A stretch of DNA of 55,616 nucleotides from Nemertoderma westbladi (lineage: Eukaryota; Xenacoelomorpha; Nemertodermatida; Nemertodermatidae). Location of the stretch: assembly GCA_032718475.1 (NCBI GenBank), contig JAUCBJ010008119.1, positions 1 to 55,616 on the forward strand. The letters run 5' to 3'. The notes below the pieces were generated by a model. That model ran no database searches, was not told the DNA's origin, and saw only the letters and a list, made by a program, of their open reading frames with translations. The number at the start of each line of letters is the position of its first letter. Positions within the stretch are counted from its first letter, which is position 1. The position numbers and the translations under genes are program-made. Below, in pieces: positions 1 through 12,396 of this stretch.

Positions 1-3000
1 AACACCAGGTGTATATGGAAGGAGCTCAGCTAGGTTAGTGTACCAGTTAGTGTACCAGTTGTATATGGAAGGAGCTCAGCTAGGTTAGTGTACCAGGTTG
101 TGTACCAGTTGTATATGGAAGGAGCTCAGCTAGGTTAGTGTACCAGGTTGTGTACCAGTTGTATATGGAAGGAGCTCAGCTAGGTTAGTGTACCAGGTTG
201 TGTACCAGTTGTATATGGAAGGAGCTCAGCTAGGTTAGTGTACCAGGTTGTGTACCAGTTGTATATGGAAGGAGCTCAGCTAGGTTAGTGTACCAGGTTG
301 TGTACCAGTTGCATATGGAAGGAGCTCAGCTAGGTTAGTGTACCAGGTTGTGTACCAGTTGTATATGGAAGGAGCTCAGCTAGGTTAGTGTACCAGGTTG
401 TGTACCAGTTGTATATGGAAGGAGCTCAGCTAGGTTAGTGTACCAGTTTGTGTACCAGTTGTATATGGAAGGAGCTCAGCTAGGTTAGTGTACCAGGTGT
501 ATATGGAAGGAGCTCAGCTAGGTTAGTGTACCAGTTAGTGTACCAGTTGTATATGGAAGGAGCTCAGCTGGGTGAGTGTACCAGTTAGTGTACCAGTTGT
601 ATATGGAAGGAGCTCAGCTAGGTTAGTGTACCAGGTTGTGTACCAGTTGTATATGGAAGGAGCTCAGCTAGGTTAGTGTACCAGGTTGTGTACCAGTTGT
701 ATATGGAAGGAGCTCAGCTAGGTTAGTGTACCAGTTGTGTACCAGTTGTATATGGAAGGAGCTCAGCTAGGTTAGTGTACCAGTTGTGTACCAGTTGTAT
801 ATGGAAGGAGCTCAGCTAGGTTAGTGTACCAGTTTGTGTACCAGTTGTATATGGAAGGAGCTCAGCTAGGTTAGTGTACCAGTTGTGTACCAGTTGTATA
901 TGGAAGGAGCTCAGCTAGGTTAGTGTACCAGTTGTATATGGAAGGAGCTCAGCTAGGTTAGTGTACCAGTTAGTGTACCAGTTGTATATGGAAGGAGCTC
1001 AGCTAGGTTAGTGTACCAGTTAGTGTACCAGTTGTATATGGAAGGAGCTCAGCTAGGTTAGTGTACCAGTTGTATATGGTAGGAGCTCAGCTAGGTTAGT
1101 GTACCAGTTTGTGTACCAGTTGTATATGGAAGGAGCTCAGCTAGGTTAGTGTACCAGTTTGTGTACCAGTTGTATATGGAAGGAGCTCAGCTAGGTTAGT
1201 GTACCAGTTAGTGTACCAGTTGTATATGGAAGGAGCTCAGCTAGGTTAGTGTACCAGTTAGTGTACCAGTTGTATATGGAAGGAGCTCAGCTAGGTTAGT
1301 GTACCAGTTTGTGTACCAGTTGTATATGGAAGGAGCTCAGCTAGGTTAGTGTACCAGTTAGTGTACCAGTTGTATATGGAAGGAGCTCAGCTAGGTTAGT
1401 GTACCAGTTAGTGTACCAGTTGTATATGGAAGGAGCTCAGCTGGGTGAGTGTACCAGTTAGTGTACCAGTTGTATATGGAAGGAGCTCAGCTAGTGTACC
1501 AGTTAGTGTACCAGTTGTATATGGAAGGAGCTCAGCTAGGTTAGTGTACCAGTTAGTGTACCAGTTGTATATGGAAGGAGCTCAGCTAGGTTAGTGTACC
1601 AGTTTGTGTACCAGTTGTATATGGAAGGAGCTCAGCTAGGTTAGTGTACCAGTTTGTGTACCAGTTGTATATGGAAGGAGCTCAGCTAGGTTAGTGTACC
1701 AGTCGTGTATATGGAAGGAGCTCAGCTAGGTTAGTGTACCAGTTTGTGTACCAGTTGTATATGGAAGGAGCTCAGCTAGGTTAGTGTACCAGGCCTTGTA
1801 TATGGAAGGAGCTCAGCTAGGTTAGTGTACCAGTTAGTGTACCAGTTGTATATGGAAGGAGCTCAGCTAGGTTAGTGTACCAGTTTGTGTACCAGTTGTA
1901 TATGGAAGGAGCTCAGCTAGGTTAGTGTACCAGGTTGTATATGGAAGGAGCTCAGCTAGGTTAGTGTACCAGTTAGTGTACCAGTTGTATATGGAAGGAG
2001 CTCAGCTAGGTTAGTGTACCAGTTTGTGTACCAGTTGTATATGGAAGGAGCTCAGCTAGGTTAGTGTACCAGTTTGTGTACCAGTTGTATATGGAAGGAG
2101 CTCAGCTAGGTTAGTGTACCAGTTAGTGTACCAGTTGTATATGGAAGGAGCTCAGCTAGGTTAGTGTACCAGTTAGTGTACCAGTTGTATATGGAAGGAG
2201 CTCAGCTAGGTTAGTGTACCAGTTGTGTACCAGTTGTATATGGAAGGAGCTCAGCTAGGTTAGTGTACCAGTTAGTGTACCAGTTGTATATGGAAGGAGC
2301 TCAGCTAGGTTAGTGTACCAGTTGTATATGGAAGGAGCTCAGCTAGGTTATTGTACCAGTTGTGTACCAGTTGTATATGGAAGGAGCTCAGCTAGGTTAG
2401 TGTACCAGTTGTATATGGAAGGAGCTCAGCTAGGTTAGTGTACCAGTTTGTGTACCAGTTGTATATGGAAGGAGCTCAGCTAGGTTAGTGTACCAGTTGT
2501 ATATGGAAGGAGCTCAGCTAGGTTAGTGTACCAGTTAGTGTACCAGTTGTATATGGAAGGAGCTCAGCTAGGTTATTGTACCAGTTTGTGTACCAGTTGT
2601 ATATGGAAGGAGCTCAGCTAGGTTAGTGTACCAGTTGTATATGGAAGGAGCTCAGCTAGGTTAGTGTACCAGTTAGTGTACCAGTTGTATATGGAAGGAG
2701 CTCAGCTAGGTTATTGTACCAGTTTGTGTACCAGTTGTATATGGAAGGAGCTCAGCTAGGTTAGTGTACCAGTTTGTGTACCAGTTGTATATGGAAGGAG
2801 CTCAGCTAGGTTAGTGTACCAGTTAGTGTACCAGTTGTATATGGAAGGAGCTCAGCTAGGTTATTGTACCAGTTTGTGTACCAGTTGTATATGGAAGGAG
2901 CTCAGCTAGGTTAGTGTACCAGGTTGTGTACCAGTTGTATATGGAAGGAGCTCAGCTAGGTTAGTGTACCAGGTTGTGTACCAGTTGTATATGGAAGGAG

Positions 3001-6000
3001 CTCAGCTAGGTTAGTGTACCAGTTTGTGTACCAGTTGTATATGGAAGGAGCTCAGCTAGGTTAGTGTACCAGTTTGTGTACCAGTTGTATATGGAAGGAG
3101 CTCTGCTAGGTTAGTGTACCGGTTGTATATGGAAGGAGCTCAGCTAGGTTAGTGTACCAGTTTGTGTACCAGTTGTATATGGAAGGAGCTCAGCTAGGTT
3201 AGTGTACCAGGTTGTGTACCAGTTGTATATGGAAGGAGCTCAGCTAGGTTAGTGTACCAGTTAGTGTACCAGTTGTATATGGAAGGAGCTCAGCTAGGTT
3301 AGTGTACCAGTTGTATATGGAAGGAGCTCAGCTAGGTTAGTGTACCAGTTGTATATGGAAGGAGCTCAGCTAGGTTAGTGTACCAGTTTGTGTACCAGTT
3401 GTATATGGAAGGAGCTCAGCTAGGTTAGTGTACCAGTTTGTGTACCAGTTGTATATGGAAGGAGCTCAGCTAGGTTAGTGTACCAGTTGTATATGGAAGG
3501 AGCTCAGCTAGGTTAGTGTACCAGTTGTATATGGAAGGAGCTCAGCTAGGTTAGTGTACCAGTTTGTGTACCAGTTGTATATGGAAGGAGCTCAGCTGGG
3601 TTAGTGTACCAGTTAGTGTACCAGTTAGTGTACCAGTTGTATATGGAAGGAGCTCAGCTAGGTTATTGTACCAGTTAGTGTACCAGTTGTATATGGAAGG
3701 AGCTCAGCTAGGGTATTGTGCCAGTTTGTGTACCAGTTGTATATGGAAGGAGCTCAGCTGGGTGAGTGTACCAGTTTGTGTACCAGTTGTATATGGAAGG
3801 AGCTCAGCTAGGTTAGTGTACCAGTTTGTGTACCAGTTGTATATGGAAGGAGCTCAGCTAGGTTAGTGTACCAGTTGTGTACCAGTTGTATATGGAAGGA
3901 GCTCAGCTAGGTTAGTGTACCAGTTTGTGTACCAGTTGTATATGGAAGGAGCTCAGCTAGGTTAGTGTACCAGTTAGTGTACCAGTTGTATATGGAAGGA
4001 GCTCAGCTAGGTTAGTGTACCAGTTAGTGTACCAGTTGTATATGGAAGGAGCTCAGCTAGGTTATTGTACCAGTTAGTGTGCCAGTTGTATATGGAAGGA
4101 GCTCAGCTAGGTTAGTGTACCAGTTTGTGTACCAGTTGTATATGGAAGGAGCTCAGCTAGGTTAGTGTACCAGTTTGTGTACCAGTTGTATATGGAAGGA
4201 GCTCAGCTGGGTGAGTGTACCAGTTAGTGTACCAGTTGTATATGGAAGGAGCTCAGCTGGGTGAGTGTACCAGTTTGTGTACCAGTTGTATATGGAAGGA
4301 GCTCAGCTAGGTTAGTGTACCAGTTTGTGTACCAGTTGTATATGGAAGGAGCTCAGCTGGGTGAGTGTACCAGTTTGTGTACCAGTTGTATATGGAAGGA
4401 GCTCAGCTAGGTTAGTGTACCAGTTAGTGTACCAGTTGTATATGGAAGGAGCTCAGCTAGGTTATTGTACCAGTTAGTGTACCAGTTGTATATGGAAGGA
4501 GCTCAGCTAGGTTAGTGTACCAGTTTGTGTACCAGTTGTATATGGAAGGAGCTCAGCTAGGTTAGTGTACCAGTTGTGTACCAGTTGTATATGGAAGGAG
4601 CTCAGCTAGGTTAGTGTACCAGTTTGTGTACCAGTTGTATATGGAAGGAGCTCAGCTAGGTTATTGTACCAGTTAGTGTGCCAGTTGTATATGGAAGGAG
4701 CTCAGCTAGGTTAGTGTACCAGTTTGTGTACCAGTTGTATATGGAAGGAGCTCAGCTAGGTTAGTGTACCAGTTTGTGTACCAGTTGTATATGGAAGGAG
4801 CTCAGCTAGGTTAGTGTACCAGTTTGTGTACCAGTTGTATATGGAAGGAGCTCAGCTAGGTTAGTGTACCAGTTGTATATGGAAGGAGCTCAGCTAGGTT
4901 TAGTGTACCAGTTGTATATGGAAGGAGCTCAGCTAGGTTAGTGTACCAGTTGTGTACCAGTTGTATATGGAAGGAGCTCAGCTAGGTTAGTGTACCAGTT
5001 TGTGTACCAGTTGTATATGGAAGGAGCTCAGCTAGGTTAGTGTACCAGTTTGTGTACCAGTTGTATATGGAAGGAGCTCAGCTAGGTTAGTGTACCAGTT
5101 GTATATGGAAGGAGCTCAGCTAGGTTAGTGTACCAGTTGTATATGGAAGGAGCTCAGCTAGGTTAGTGTACCAGTTTGTGTACCAGTTGTATATGGAAGG
5201 AGCTCAGCTAGGTTAGTGTACCAGGTTGTGTACCAGTTGTATATGGAAGGAGCTCAGCTAGGTTAGTGTACCAGTTTGTGTACCAGTTGTATATGGAAGG
5301 AGCTCAGCTAGGTTAGTGTACCAGTTTGTGTACCAGTTGTATATGGAAGGAGCTCAGCTAGGTTAGTGTACCAGTTTGTGTACCAGTTGTATATGGAAGG
5401 AGCTCAGCTAGGTTAGGACAGTTGTGTACCAGTTGTATATGGAAGGAGCTCAGCTAGGTTAGTGTACCAGTTAGTGTACCAGTTGTATATGGAAGGAGCT
5501 CAGCTAGGTTAGTGTACCAGTTAGTGTACCAGTTGTATATGGAAGGAGCTCAGCTAGGTAGTGTACCAGTTAGTGTACCAGTTGTATATGGAAGGAGCTC
5601 AGCTAGGTTAGGTACCAGGTTGTGTACCAGTTGTATATGGAAGGAGCTCAGCTAGGTTAGTGTACCAGTTTGTGTACCAGTTGTATATGGAAGGAGCTCA
5701 GCTAGGTTAGTGTACCAGTTAGTGTACCAGTTGTATATGGAAGGAGCTCAGCTAGGTTAGTGTACCAGTTTGTGTACCAGTTGTATATGGAAGGAGCTCA
5801 GCTAGGTTAGTGTACCAGTTTGTGTACCAGTTGTATATGGAAGGAGCTCAGCTAGGTTAGTGTACCAGTTAGTGTACCAGTTGTATATGGAAGGAGCTCA
5901 GCTAGGTTAGTGTACCAGTTTGTGTACCAGTTGTATATGGAAGGAGCTCAGCTAGGTTAGTGTACCAGGTTAGTGTACCAGTTGTATATGGAAGGAGCTC

Positions 6001-6234
6001 AGCTAGGTTAGTGTACCAGTTAGTGTACCAGTTGTATATGGAAGGAGCTCAGCTAGGTTAGTGTACCAGTTGTATATGGAAGGAGCTCAGCTAGGTTAGT
6101 GTACCAGTTGTGTACCAGTTGTATATGGAAGGAGCTCAGCTAGGTTAGTGTACCAGTTTGTGTACCAGTTGTATATGGAAGGAGCTCAGCTAGGTTAGTG
6201 TACCAGTTAGTGTACCAGTTGTATATGGAAGGAG
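1..6234 (+). repeat. Satellite array, left block (38 + 12n bp unit)
   Basis: Tandem repeat from the window edge to 6234, roughly 130 units. Each unit is a 38-bp core (seen alone at 2470-2508) containing GGAAGGAGCTCAGCTAGG. The core is followed by a 12-bp insert, AGTGTACCAGTT or variants beginning TTGTG or GTTGTG, present zero, one or more times, so the commonest unit is 50 bp. Copies differ by a few point changes (for example CTGGGTGAG in place of CTAGGTTAG). No plausible coding: the 50-bp period shifts frame in each unit, and the small open frames here are chance. The array stops abruptly at 6234 after GGAAGGAG, in mid-unit, and resumes at 23229, which shows that an element inserted into it. 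Confidence 0.97.
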
Positions 6235-7001
6235 ATTTTAGATTATCGCGCAAACGCGCGCAGCACCAGTCTAGCTGGCATTTATTCAAACAGTAAAAAC
6301 TTAAAAATCATCAAAACATTAAAACCGCATTGAAAGTGAAGGTTAAAATGTACAGTAATAAAATGGTAGGTAAGTTACCGTTAAATGGGGTTACACAGCA
6401 CGGCATTCTAAATGCACCCAAAACCAAAAAGCATCACGTCTTTTCCCTACCCTAATTGTGAAGTGACATTAAAACCACAAATATCAGGATATATAATAGA
6501 CCTCGTGTACTAAAATCCTGCTAGGTTTAAAATTAAACAATTGAATCAAACAAAATCAAACATAACACGATCAAAATCGAGAAATCTGCACTGGGTACTG
6601 GGTAGACTCCTACTAGATTTACATTTAGAAACCCGAGAAATCTGCACTGGGTACTGGGTGGGTAGTCTCCTACCGCTAAAATGCACGACATACTGTATGG
6701 AACCCAAGATCGCGAAAATACAGAGGGTAAATCTCCTTAGATCTAGAAACTGCACAAGTACAGGGTAATCTACTTGGTTTACATAACAAAATAGGCTACT
6801 AAGTGCACGACATGATGCAACTTAAAATGGAAAATTGACAGGCTATCATATCTCATAATTCAAATATTCTGAAATATTCTTTTATGTGCTTATGCTTTGA
6901 ACGAAAAGATACACCTGGTATTGAAAAAGTGTTTGAAATAAAATTAGCTGACATTTGAGAAACTGCTGAGACTTCTGGGGGAGATAGTCGTTCCTTAAGC
7001 G

Positions 7002-7002
<1 letters not shown>
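6235..7002 (-). mobile_element. LINE-U, 3' part (end of ORF2 and 3' UTR)
   Basis: Sequence between the satellite junction and the tail of the nested LINE-P. Read on the minus strand it begins at 7002, stays open for about 50 codons in the frame that would continue LINE-U ORF2, and reaches a stop at 6853-6855. It then runs through non-coding DNA, including a duplicated 25-bp segment at about 6578 and 6633, a GAATAAA near 6285, and a short GC-rich hairpin just before the satellite. I assign it to LINE-U because this places the element's two ends exactly on the two satellite junctions (6234/6235 and 23229/23230). A second ORF2 frame is also open for about 38 codons, so the coding argument is weak. 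Alternative: unrelated inserted DNA. Confidence 0.5.
6247..6260 (-). other. GC hairpin at the 3' terminus of LINE-U
   Basis: CGCGC, loop AAAC, GCGCG: a 5-bp perfect stem 12 bp from the satellite junction, within otherwise AT-rich sequence. A 3'-terminal stem-loop is the sort of structure some LINE reverse transcriptases recognise on their own RNA; that role is inferred here. Confidence 0.4.

Positions 7003-7035
<33 letters not shown>
7003..7035 (-). repeat. (TTGA)n 3' tail of LINE-P
   Basis: About eight copies of TCAA on the plus strand, TTGA on the minus strand, directly after AT-rich minus-strand sequence. The position fits the 3' tail of the CR1/L2-type LINE whose ORF2 ends at 9160. Confidence 0.75.
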
Positions 7036-7247
7036 GTATATTTTAACCCATATGATAATTTATAGATATATGCACATGTTACTTCAATATATAAATATAA
7101 TACAGTATATATGCATTTACATGATAATAAGTGCACTTTTTTAAGGAGAAATTCGAATGGGTTTGGAGGGCAGCCAAATAGCGTAGCTAGTGGACGGCTG
7201 CTCACCAGAAAAGGTACATGGCTTGAAGTAATATCGGTTGTGGGGTT

Positions 7248-7270
7248 GGGGGGGGGGGGGGGGGGGGGGG
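7248..7270 (+). repeat. Poly-G run (23 G)
   Basis: Uninterrupted G homopolymer inside the AT-rich 3' UTR of LINE-P. It is one of eight pure G runs of 10-28 nt in the window; the others are at 43319, 44114, 44166, 44638, 45041, 51417 and 54973. Confidence 0.95.
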
Positions 7271-7679
7271 TAAGTGTAATAGAGTAGAATGTAGTAAGTG
7301 TAGTAAGTGTTAGAAAATAGTAAGCGGTGATAGGGTAGAGCCATATATTAGCCTTTTGAATAAGATTTAGATTTAGTATAAGTTGTAATGGCGTAGATGG
7401 AAGTGAGTTAAAGTAGTAGATCACTGAGATTTATATTTTATAGTTATTAATATATATCTTGTCAATGTGTCACCAAGGTCAAGGTATCACGCGATTTGAA
7501 AGGGGTACATCTAGGGGGGTGGTGCAAATACTGGTATTGATAGGACAACGATTACAATTAAAACACAATACAGTTCATTTCATTTATGTGGTCTAAGCCA
7601 ACTTCTACATGGACCTACGAATAGATGTTTGTATATATTAATATATATCCTGATTGAACACATATACATATCTTGATTG

Positions 7680-7696
7680 AACATGCACACATATAC

Positions 7697-7727
<31 letters not shown>

Positions 7728-7920
7728 TATATATATATATATACACATACATACACACACACACATACACATATATATATACACCAGCACACACATACAC
7801 GAATTTATACATATAGATTGATAATATCTTGATTGGGTATCTATACATTTTGATAGTATATATATATATATATATACACATACACACATGCATACACACA
7901 CACACACACACACACATTGA
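7680..7920. repeat. (TA)n/(CA)n microsatellite tract
   Basis: Alternating TA and CA dinucleotide stretches in the LINE-P 3' UTR. Minus-strand open frames of 70-127 codons across here encode only Tyr/Ile/Cys/Val runs from the dinucleotides and are not genes. A similar tract lies at about 8930-9100. Confidence 0.9.
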
Positions 7921-7964
7921 CTGAATATATATATGTTTTATTTTAATATACATAATGATATATA

Positions 7965-8890
7965 GGTGACCCCGCGCCCGAGCAGAAACATTAACCATCC
8001 ACGTGGCTATTACGTGGCCTATATGTAATAAATATATACGTGACCCCGCGCCCGGGTGGAAACATTGACCAGTGCCGTGGCTGTTAGATGACCTGTAGTC
8101 ACCTTCCTTCCAAAGTATCCACGAGTGAACGGATATATGTGTAAAGTATTCACTATTTAATAATTTATTCCCATATAGTTATATTCAATCATGCTATATG
8201 TGCATATATACACCATTATATCCACACACACAGTCACATCAACCTAACACACAATAATATATATATGTTAAATATATATGCACCCGTGCTCAGATGTAAA
8301 CATAACCAATGACATGATTGGTAGGTTACTCTAAGGCACCTTCATGAGTCTTTATACAATAATATACGTGACCCCGCGCCCGGGTGGAAACATTTACAAG
8401 TGACATGGTACTTAGGTAACGTGAAGACACACACAAATATATATATATATATACATACACACAGTTATATATATTCAACTCATTCATATATTAAGTATAT
8501 ATTACAAACGCGCACTTATCCATCCAATTCGACATACAATTATATACATAATAAATATATACGTGTCCCCGCGCCCGGGTGGAATCATTATAGCATTAAC
8601 CAATGATATGGTGGTTAGGTAACTTAAAGACACGGATATACGTACATGCACTGTTTATATATTCCTACATAGCTAGACTCACTCAGATAATAAATATAGC
8701 TATGTATGAATATTACGAAACACGCACGTACACCTCTATTACAACATACGATTTATATACAGTAATAATAATAATACTAATATAATAAAAAATAATATTA
8801 TTTTAATATTTCTATATTATTCTTTTTTAATAATATTTAATAATAATAAATATATACGTGACCCCGCGCCCGGGTGAAAACATTACCCAA
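7965..8890. repeat. Six dispersed copies of a GC-rich core in the LINE-P 3' UTR
   Basis: The string GTGACCCCGCGCCCG, usually extended by GGTGGAAACATT, recurs at about 7965, 8040, 8366, 8562 and 8857, with a decayed copy at about 8281. Up to about 60 bp are conserved downstream of the core (CCAATGA...GGTTAGGTAAC-like). The spacing is irregular (75-295 bp) and filled with AT-rich and CA-rich simple sequence. The core stands out as almost the only GC-rich sequence in 1.5 kb. Confidence 0.85.
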
Positions 8891-9159
8891 ATTCTAAATG
8901 TTAGAAATACACTCAACTAGGGGCAATTAAATATACACGCATACACATATATATACACCAATATAACATTCATACATACACAAATGATATGATATATAAA
9001 TGAATTACAATCGACACACATATACACATACACACATGTATATATACAATATATATACACACACATACATATATACCCACACACACATATATATATAAAT
9101 AATATATTTTGCGTCATGCATACAATTTAGTTAGGCGTACAGTTATACCGTAGTTGCTA

Positions 9160-12100
9160 TTATTCATATTTTAGTAATTCATGCTTCAGAAGTTTAAGAA
9201 ACACAGGTTTACTCTTGATTTCCCTATAAGAGATTGCTAGACTGTTCCAAAGTCGAGGTCCTTGAAAAGACAGTGATTGCTCAGCAACCTTCAGACGGAC
9301 TTTAGGAGGATGAAATAGACCACTGGCTGCAAAGCGTGTGTTGTGGGAGTGGATCTCAGATGCCTTACGGAATAGCGGTGTCAGAGGAGTGGAAATATTA
9401 TTATATACGTCAAACATTACTTTACAAACCTCATATTTATATAACTGTTCTAAGGGGAGGATATTTAGTTGTTGGTAAAGCGGGAGCGATGATGATTGCC
9501 AGTGACTGAAGGTAATTGCTCGTAGAACTTTATTTACTTTGACTCGTATGGGTTTCAACATCGTGGATGAAGTGCTACCCCAGATAACGATAGCATATTG
9601 TATATATGGATGAATAAGTGCAAAGAACAACATACGTAAGATATGAAGTGGAAAGATTTTTCGAAGCCTATAAAATATTCCTGCAGATTTGGAAATCTTT
9701 TTCAATATGTAAGCTATGTGCTCTTTAAAGTTAAGTTTACTATCAATTAAAACTCCAAGGTATTTTGTGTAGCTAACTTTGGAAATTTCTGCACCTTTAA
9801 TTTTTACTTTGGGCAGAGAATCCTGGGAGAGTGTTGAGTTAGAGAATAATGTATATTCTGTTTTCTTGAGATTGAGTGAAAGTTTATTATCAATTAACCA
9901 ATCTACAATGTCATTTATATCGTGGTTTACGGAGGAAATTAATTCTGGTAAGTTATTTAAATGTTTAATTAGACTTGTATCATCAGCAAAAAGGGTTGTC
10001 AAGAAGGATGTGGCGTTTGGGAGGTCGTTTACATAAATCAGGAACAAGATCGGTCCAAGGATCGATCCCTGTGGTATTCCACAAAGTATTGGTTGTAGTG
10101 ATGAGTTGAATCCATCCAGTGTTACAAATTGTGCACGATTAGATAAGTAGTCAGAAAATAATTGCAGAGGAATCCCCCTGACTCCATAGCTTTTCAGTTT
10201 ATTGATTAGGATGGCGTGATCCAGCGTGTCAAACGCTTTTTTAAGATCAATGAAAATAGTACAAGCTGACAATTTATTATCGAGAAAATCACGCAGCTTT
10301 TCTACAATATCGAGAATTGCATACGACGTAGTGTATTTTTTCCTAAAGCCGTACTGGTTACTATTTAGTATGAGGTACTTATCTAAATATGAAGCTAGCT
10401 GGACATATATTATACGCTCGTATAATTTACTCATAACTGGTAATAGTGAGATTGGACGGTAATTAGTTGTAAAACGCGGATCACCAGATTTATAGGCAGG
10501 TATTACTTGTGCTTGCTTGAGCGAATTTGGAAAAAAACCATTTACAATGCTTATATTTATTAATTCCGAGATATGTTCACTCAAAATACGAGCAGCCAGC
10601 TTTATAAGTTTGATTGGGCATTTATCATTTGTAGCTGAGGCTTCTTTTATGTCTAAGATAAAATATTGCACCTCAACCGGTGTCGTTTTTATAAGTGCAA
10701 AGGAGTTCGATTTTTTATGCCTAATATGTCGCAGAGGACAACGGGGAGATATGGGAATTTCATTGGAGAGAGAAGGACCTATAGAAGTGAAAAATTTATT
10801 AAATATTTCGGCAATATCACCTGGTTCAGTGATCAATGACTCAATGTTACCATCAGACACGGATATTTTACGTGGAATGGATTTTTTCGGTGCTCGACCA
10901 AGAGCAGTATTTATAGTACGCCAAGTTTTCCGCATATTTGATTTATTTTTATCAAATTGTGATGTATAATAATCCCGTTCCGCGCTCCTTAATATTGTTG
11001 TAAGTTTATTTCTATATGTTTTATATATTAAATGGTTTTTCGGGGTTTGTTTATGAACGTATTTCGCATATAAGTTATTTTTTTTATTGATTGACTTTAC
11101 CAGTGATTGGGTAAGCCAGGGTTTATGAGGCACCAGTTTTTTTGGAATTTTTTTGCGTGGGGCATGTTTTTGACATATTGCATCTAAATTTGAATAAAAT
11201 ATATCAAAGCGATCTCTCAACTGATTATTCGCGTTATTATAGGTCCACGTGTCAATGTCTGACAAATCAGCTAAAAATGTTGTATGATCAAAATTTGAAT
11301 AATCATAAATAAAGTTCGTAGTATCAGGCCTGAAATAATTAGAATAATCTGTTAAGATCACGAATGTCGGTAAGTGATCGGCAATTTCTGTTAGGAAAAC
11401 ACCCTCATTAGATATCGATGTATTAATATTGGTTATGACATGGTCAAGCAGAGATGGTGGAGAACTTTTAATGCGAGTTGGCTTTGTAATGACCTGCTTA
11501 AAACCGTTTGAGTTTATGGTTTGAAGGTAATTAAGAGTTAAATTACAAGGTTTTTTTAAATTGATGTTCATGTCACCTGTAATGATCACGTCATAGCCTT
11601 TATCAGCTAGCATGGATAGTAAGTTATCCAAATCATCGATAAAATTATTACGGTCAACTGTTTGGGAAACATACATACATCCTATTATTAGAGGTTTATT
11701 TGGATGGGGACGTTTTACTTCGATCCAGCAATTCTCAGGTCCCGATATTCGTAAATCAGTACGTTCAATAAAATCGAACTCATCTCGAATGAAAATTGCA
11801 GTGCCGCCTCGTTTTGTGTCACGCCTATCCTGTGAGACCAACTCATAACCTGGAAAAGTAATTTCTGAGGGGTCCGAAGAAGTGCTCATAAATGTTTCAG
11901 AAAATGTCAACACATCGAAATCACTCGACAGAGTTTGGAAAAAATTTGATATTTCACACTTGTGTGTTGGTAGGCTTTGGCTATTGACATGAAAAACCGA
12001 GAACGACTTAGAGTTCTCTAAGTTACCGAATTCTTTATTAAAAGTATCAGCTGTGTGATAACCCCGCGAAATATTGTTATTATCTAAATTTATGTCCGGA

Positions 12101-12396
12101 TCAATATCATTGAATGGAGAGTTAGATAGATCGTCATCGAAGTTTAAATTACAATGGGTAGACGAATCACCAAATATATCGTCATCATCACTATTAACAT
12201 ATCCAAAAGGAAACAGTTCCAAATAACAGTAAATGCACCACAGACCACCAACCGTGCTCAAATAGGTATCCACCTCGCTTTGGGTGAGACATGTGCCACA
12301 TTGTGAGTGATATGTGAAGCCACAAAGCTCACAATGCAATTTACAATCTGAATTAGTGAACACAGAAAAGCAAAAATCACAGTGAAGATTGTCCAT
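9160..12396 (-). CDS. LINE-P ORF2: PHD finger, APE endonuclease, reverse transcriptase
   Basis: Intact 1078-residue frame from an ATG. Residues 5-58 form a PHD-type zinc finger (Cys6, Cys9, a Cys/Cys pair near 22-25, His30, Cys33, then Trp-Cys-x2-Cys near 53-57). An acidic linker follows. Residues about 132-350 are an AP-endonuclease-like nuclease with the catalytic-type residues visible: Glu167 (SETF), Asp275/Asn277 (GDMN) and Asp340-His341 (ADHLP). Residues about 620-860 are the reverse transcriptase: NYRPISLLP, the Asp of FIDLKKAFDTLDH, GIPQGSILGP, and FADD at 803-806. The product would nick target DNA and copy its own RNA there. PHD domains are known from CR1-type ORF1 proteins; here the finger is fused to ORF2. 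The RT motifs place it in the CR1/L2/Jockey group. The frame has no stops, so the copy is fairly young. Confidence 0.93.
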   Translation of the reverse strand: MDNLHCDFCFSVFTNSDCKLHCELCGFTYHSQCGTCLTQSEVDTYLSTVGGLWCIYCYLELFPFGYVNSDDDDIFGDSSTHCNLNFDDDLSNSPFNDIDPDINLDNNNISRGYHTADTFNKEFGNLENSKSFSVFHVNSQSLPTHKCEISNFFQTLSSDFDVLTFSETFMSTSSDPSEITFPGYELVSQDRRDTKRGGTAIFIRDEFDFIERTDLRISGPENCWIEVKRPHPNKPLIIGCMYVSQTVDRNNFIDDLDNLLSMLADKGYDVIITGDMNINLKKPCNLTLNYLQTINSNGFKQVITKPTRIKSSPPSLLDHVITNINTSISNEGVFLTEIADHLPTFVILTDYSNYFRPDTTNFIYDYSNFDHTTFLADLSDIDTWTYNNANNQLRDRFDIFYSNLDAICQKHAPRKKIPKKLVPHKPWLTQSLVKSINKKNNLYAKYVHKQTPKNHLIYKTYRNKLTTILRSAERDYYTSQFDKNKSNMRKTWRTINTALGRAPKKSIPRKISVSDGNIESLITEPGDIAEIFNKFFTSIGPSLSNEIPISPRCPLRHIRHKKSNSFALIKTTPVEVQYFILDIKEASATNDKCPIKLIKLAARILSEHISELINISIVNGFFPNSLKQAQVIPAYKSGDPRFTTNYRPISLLPVMSKLYERIIYVQLASYLDKYLILNSNQYGFRKKYTTSYAILDIVEKLRDFLDNKLSACTIFIDLKKAFDTLDHAILINKLKSYGVRGIPLQLFSDYLSNRAQFVTLDGFNSSLQPILCGIPQGSILGPILFLIYVNDLPNATSFLTTLFADDTSLIKHLNNLPELISSVNHDINDIVDWLIDNKLSLNLKKTEYTLFSNSTLSQDSLPKVKIKGAEISKVSYTKYLGVLIDSKLNFKEHIAYILKKISKSAGIFYRLRKIFPLHILRMLFFALIHPYIQYAIVIWGSTSSTMLKPIRVKVNKVLRAITFSHWQSSSLPLYQQLNILPLEQLYKYEVCKVMFDVYNNISTPLTPLFRKASEIHSHNTRFAASGLFHPPKVRLKVAEQSLSFQGPRLWNSLAISYREIKSKPVFLKLLKHELLKYE

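Noticed and set aside
3564-3866. 100-codon open frame in the satellite
   Set aside because: It arises where several units happen to have lengths adding to multiples of three; peptide is the translated repeat, with no family resemblance. The same holds for 34049-34231.
7023-7998. Minus-strand frames of 67-133 codons
   Set aside because: Encode dinucleotide-repeat or poly-G/C translations (Tyr/Ile/Cys/Val or Pro runs) inside a LINE 3' UTR.
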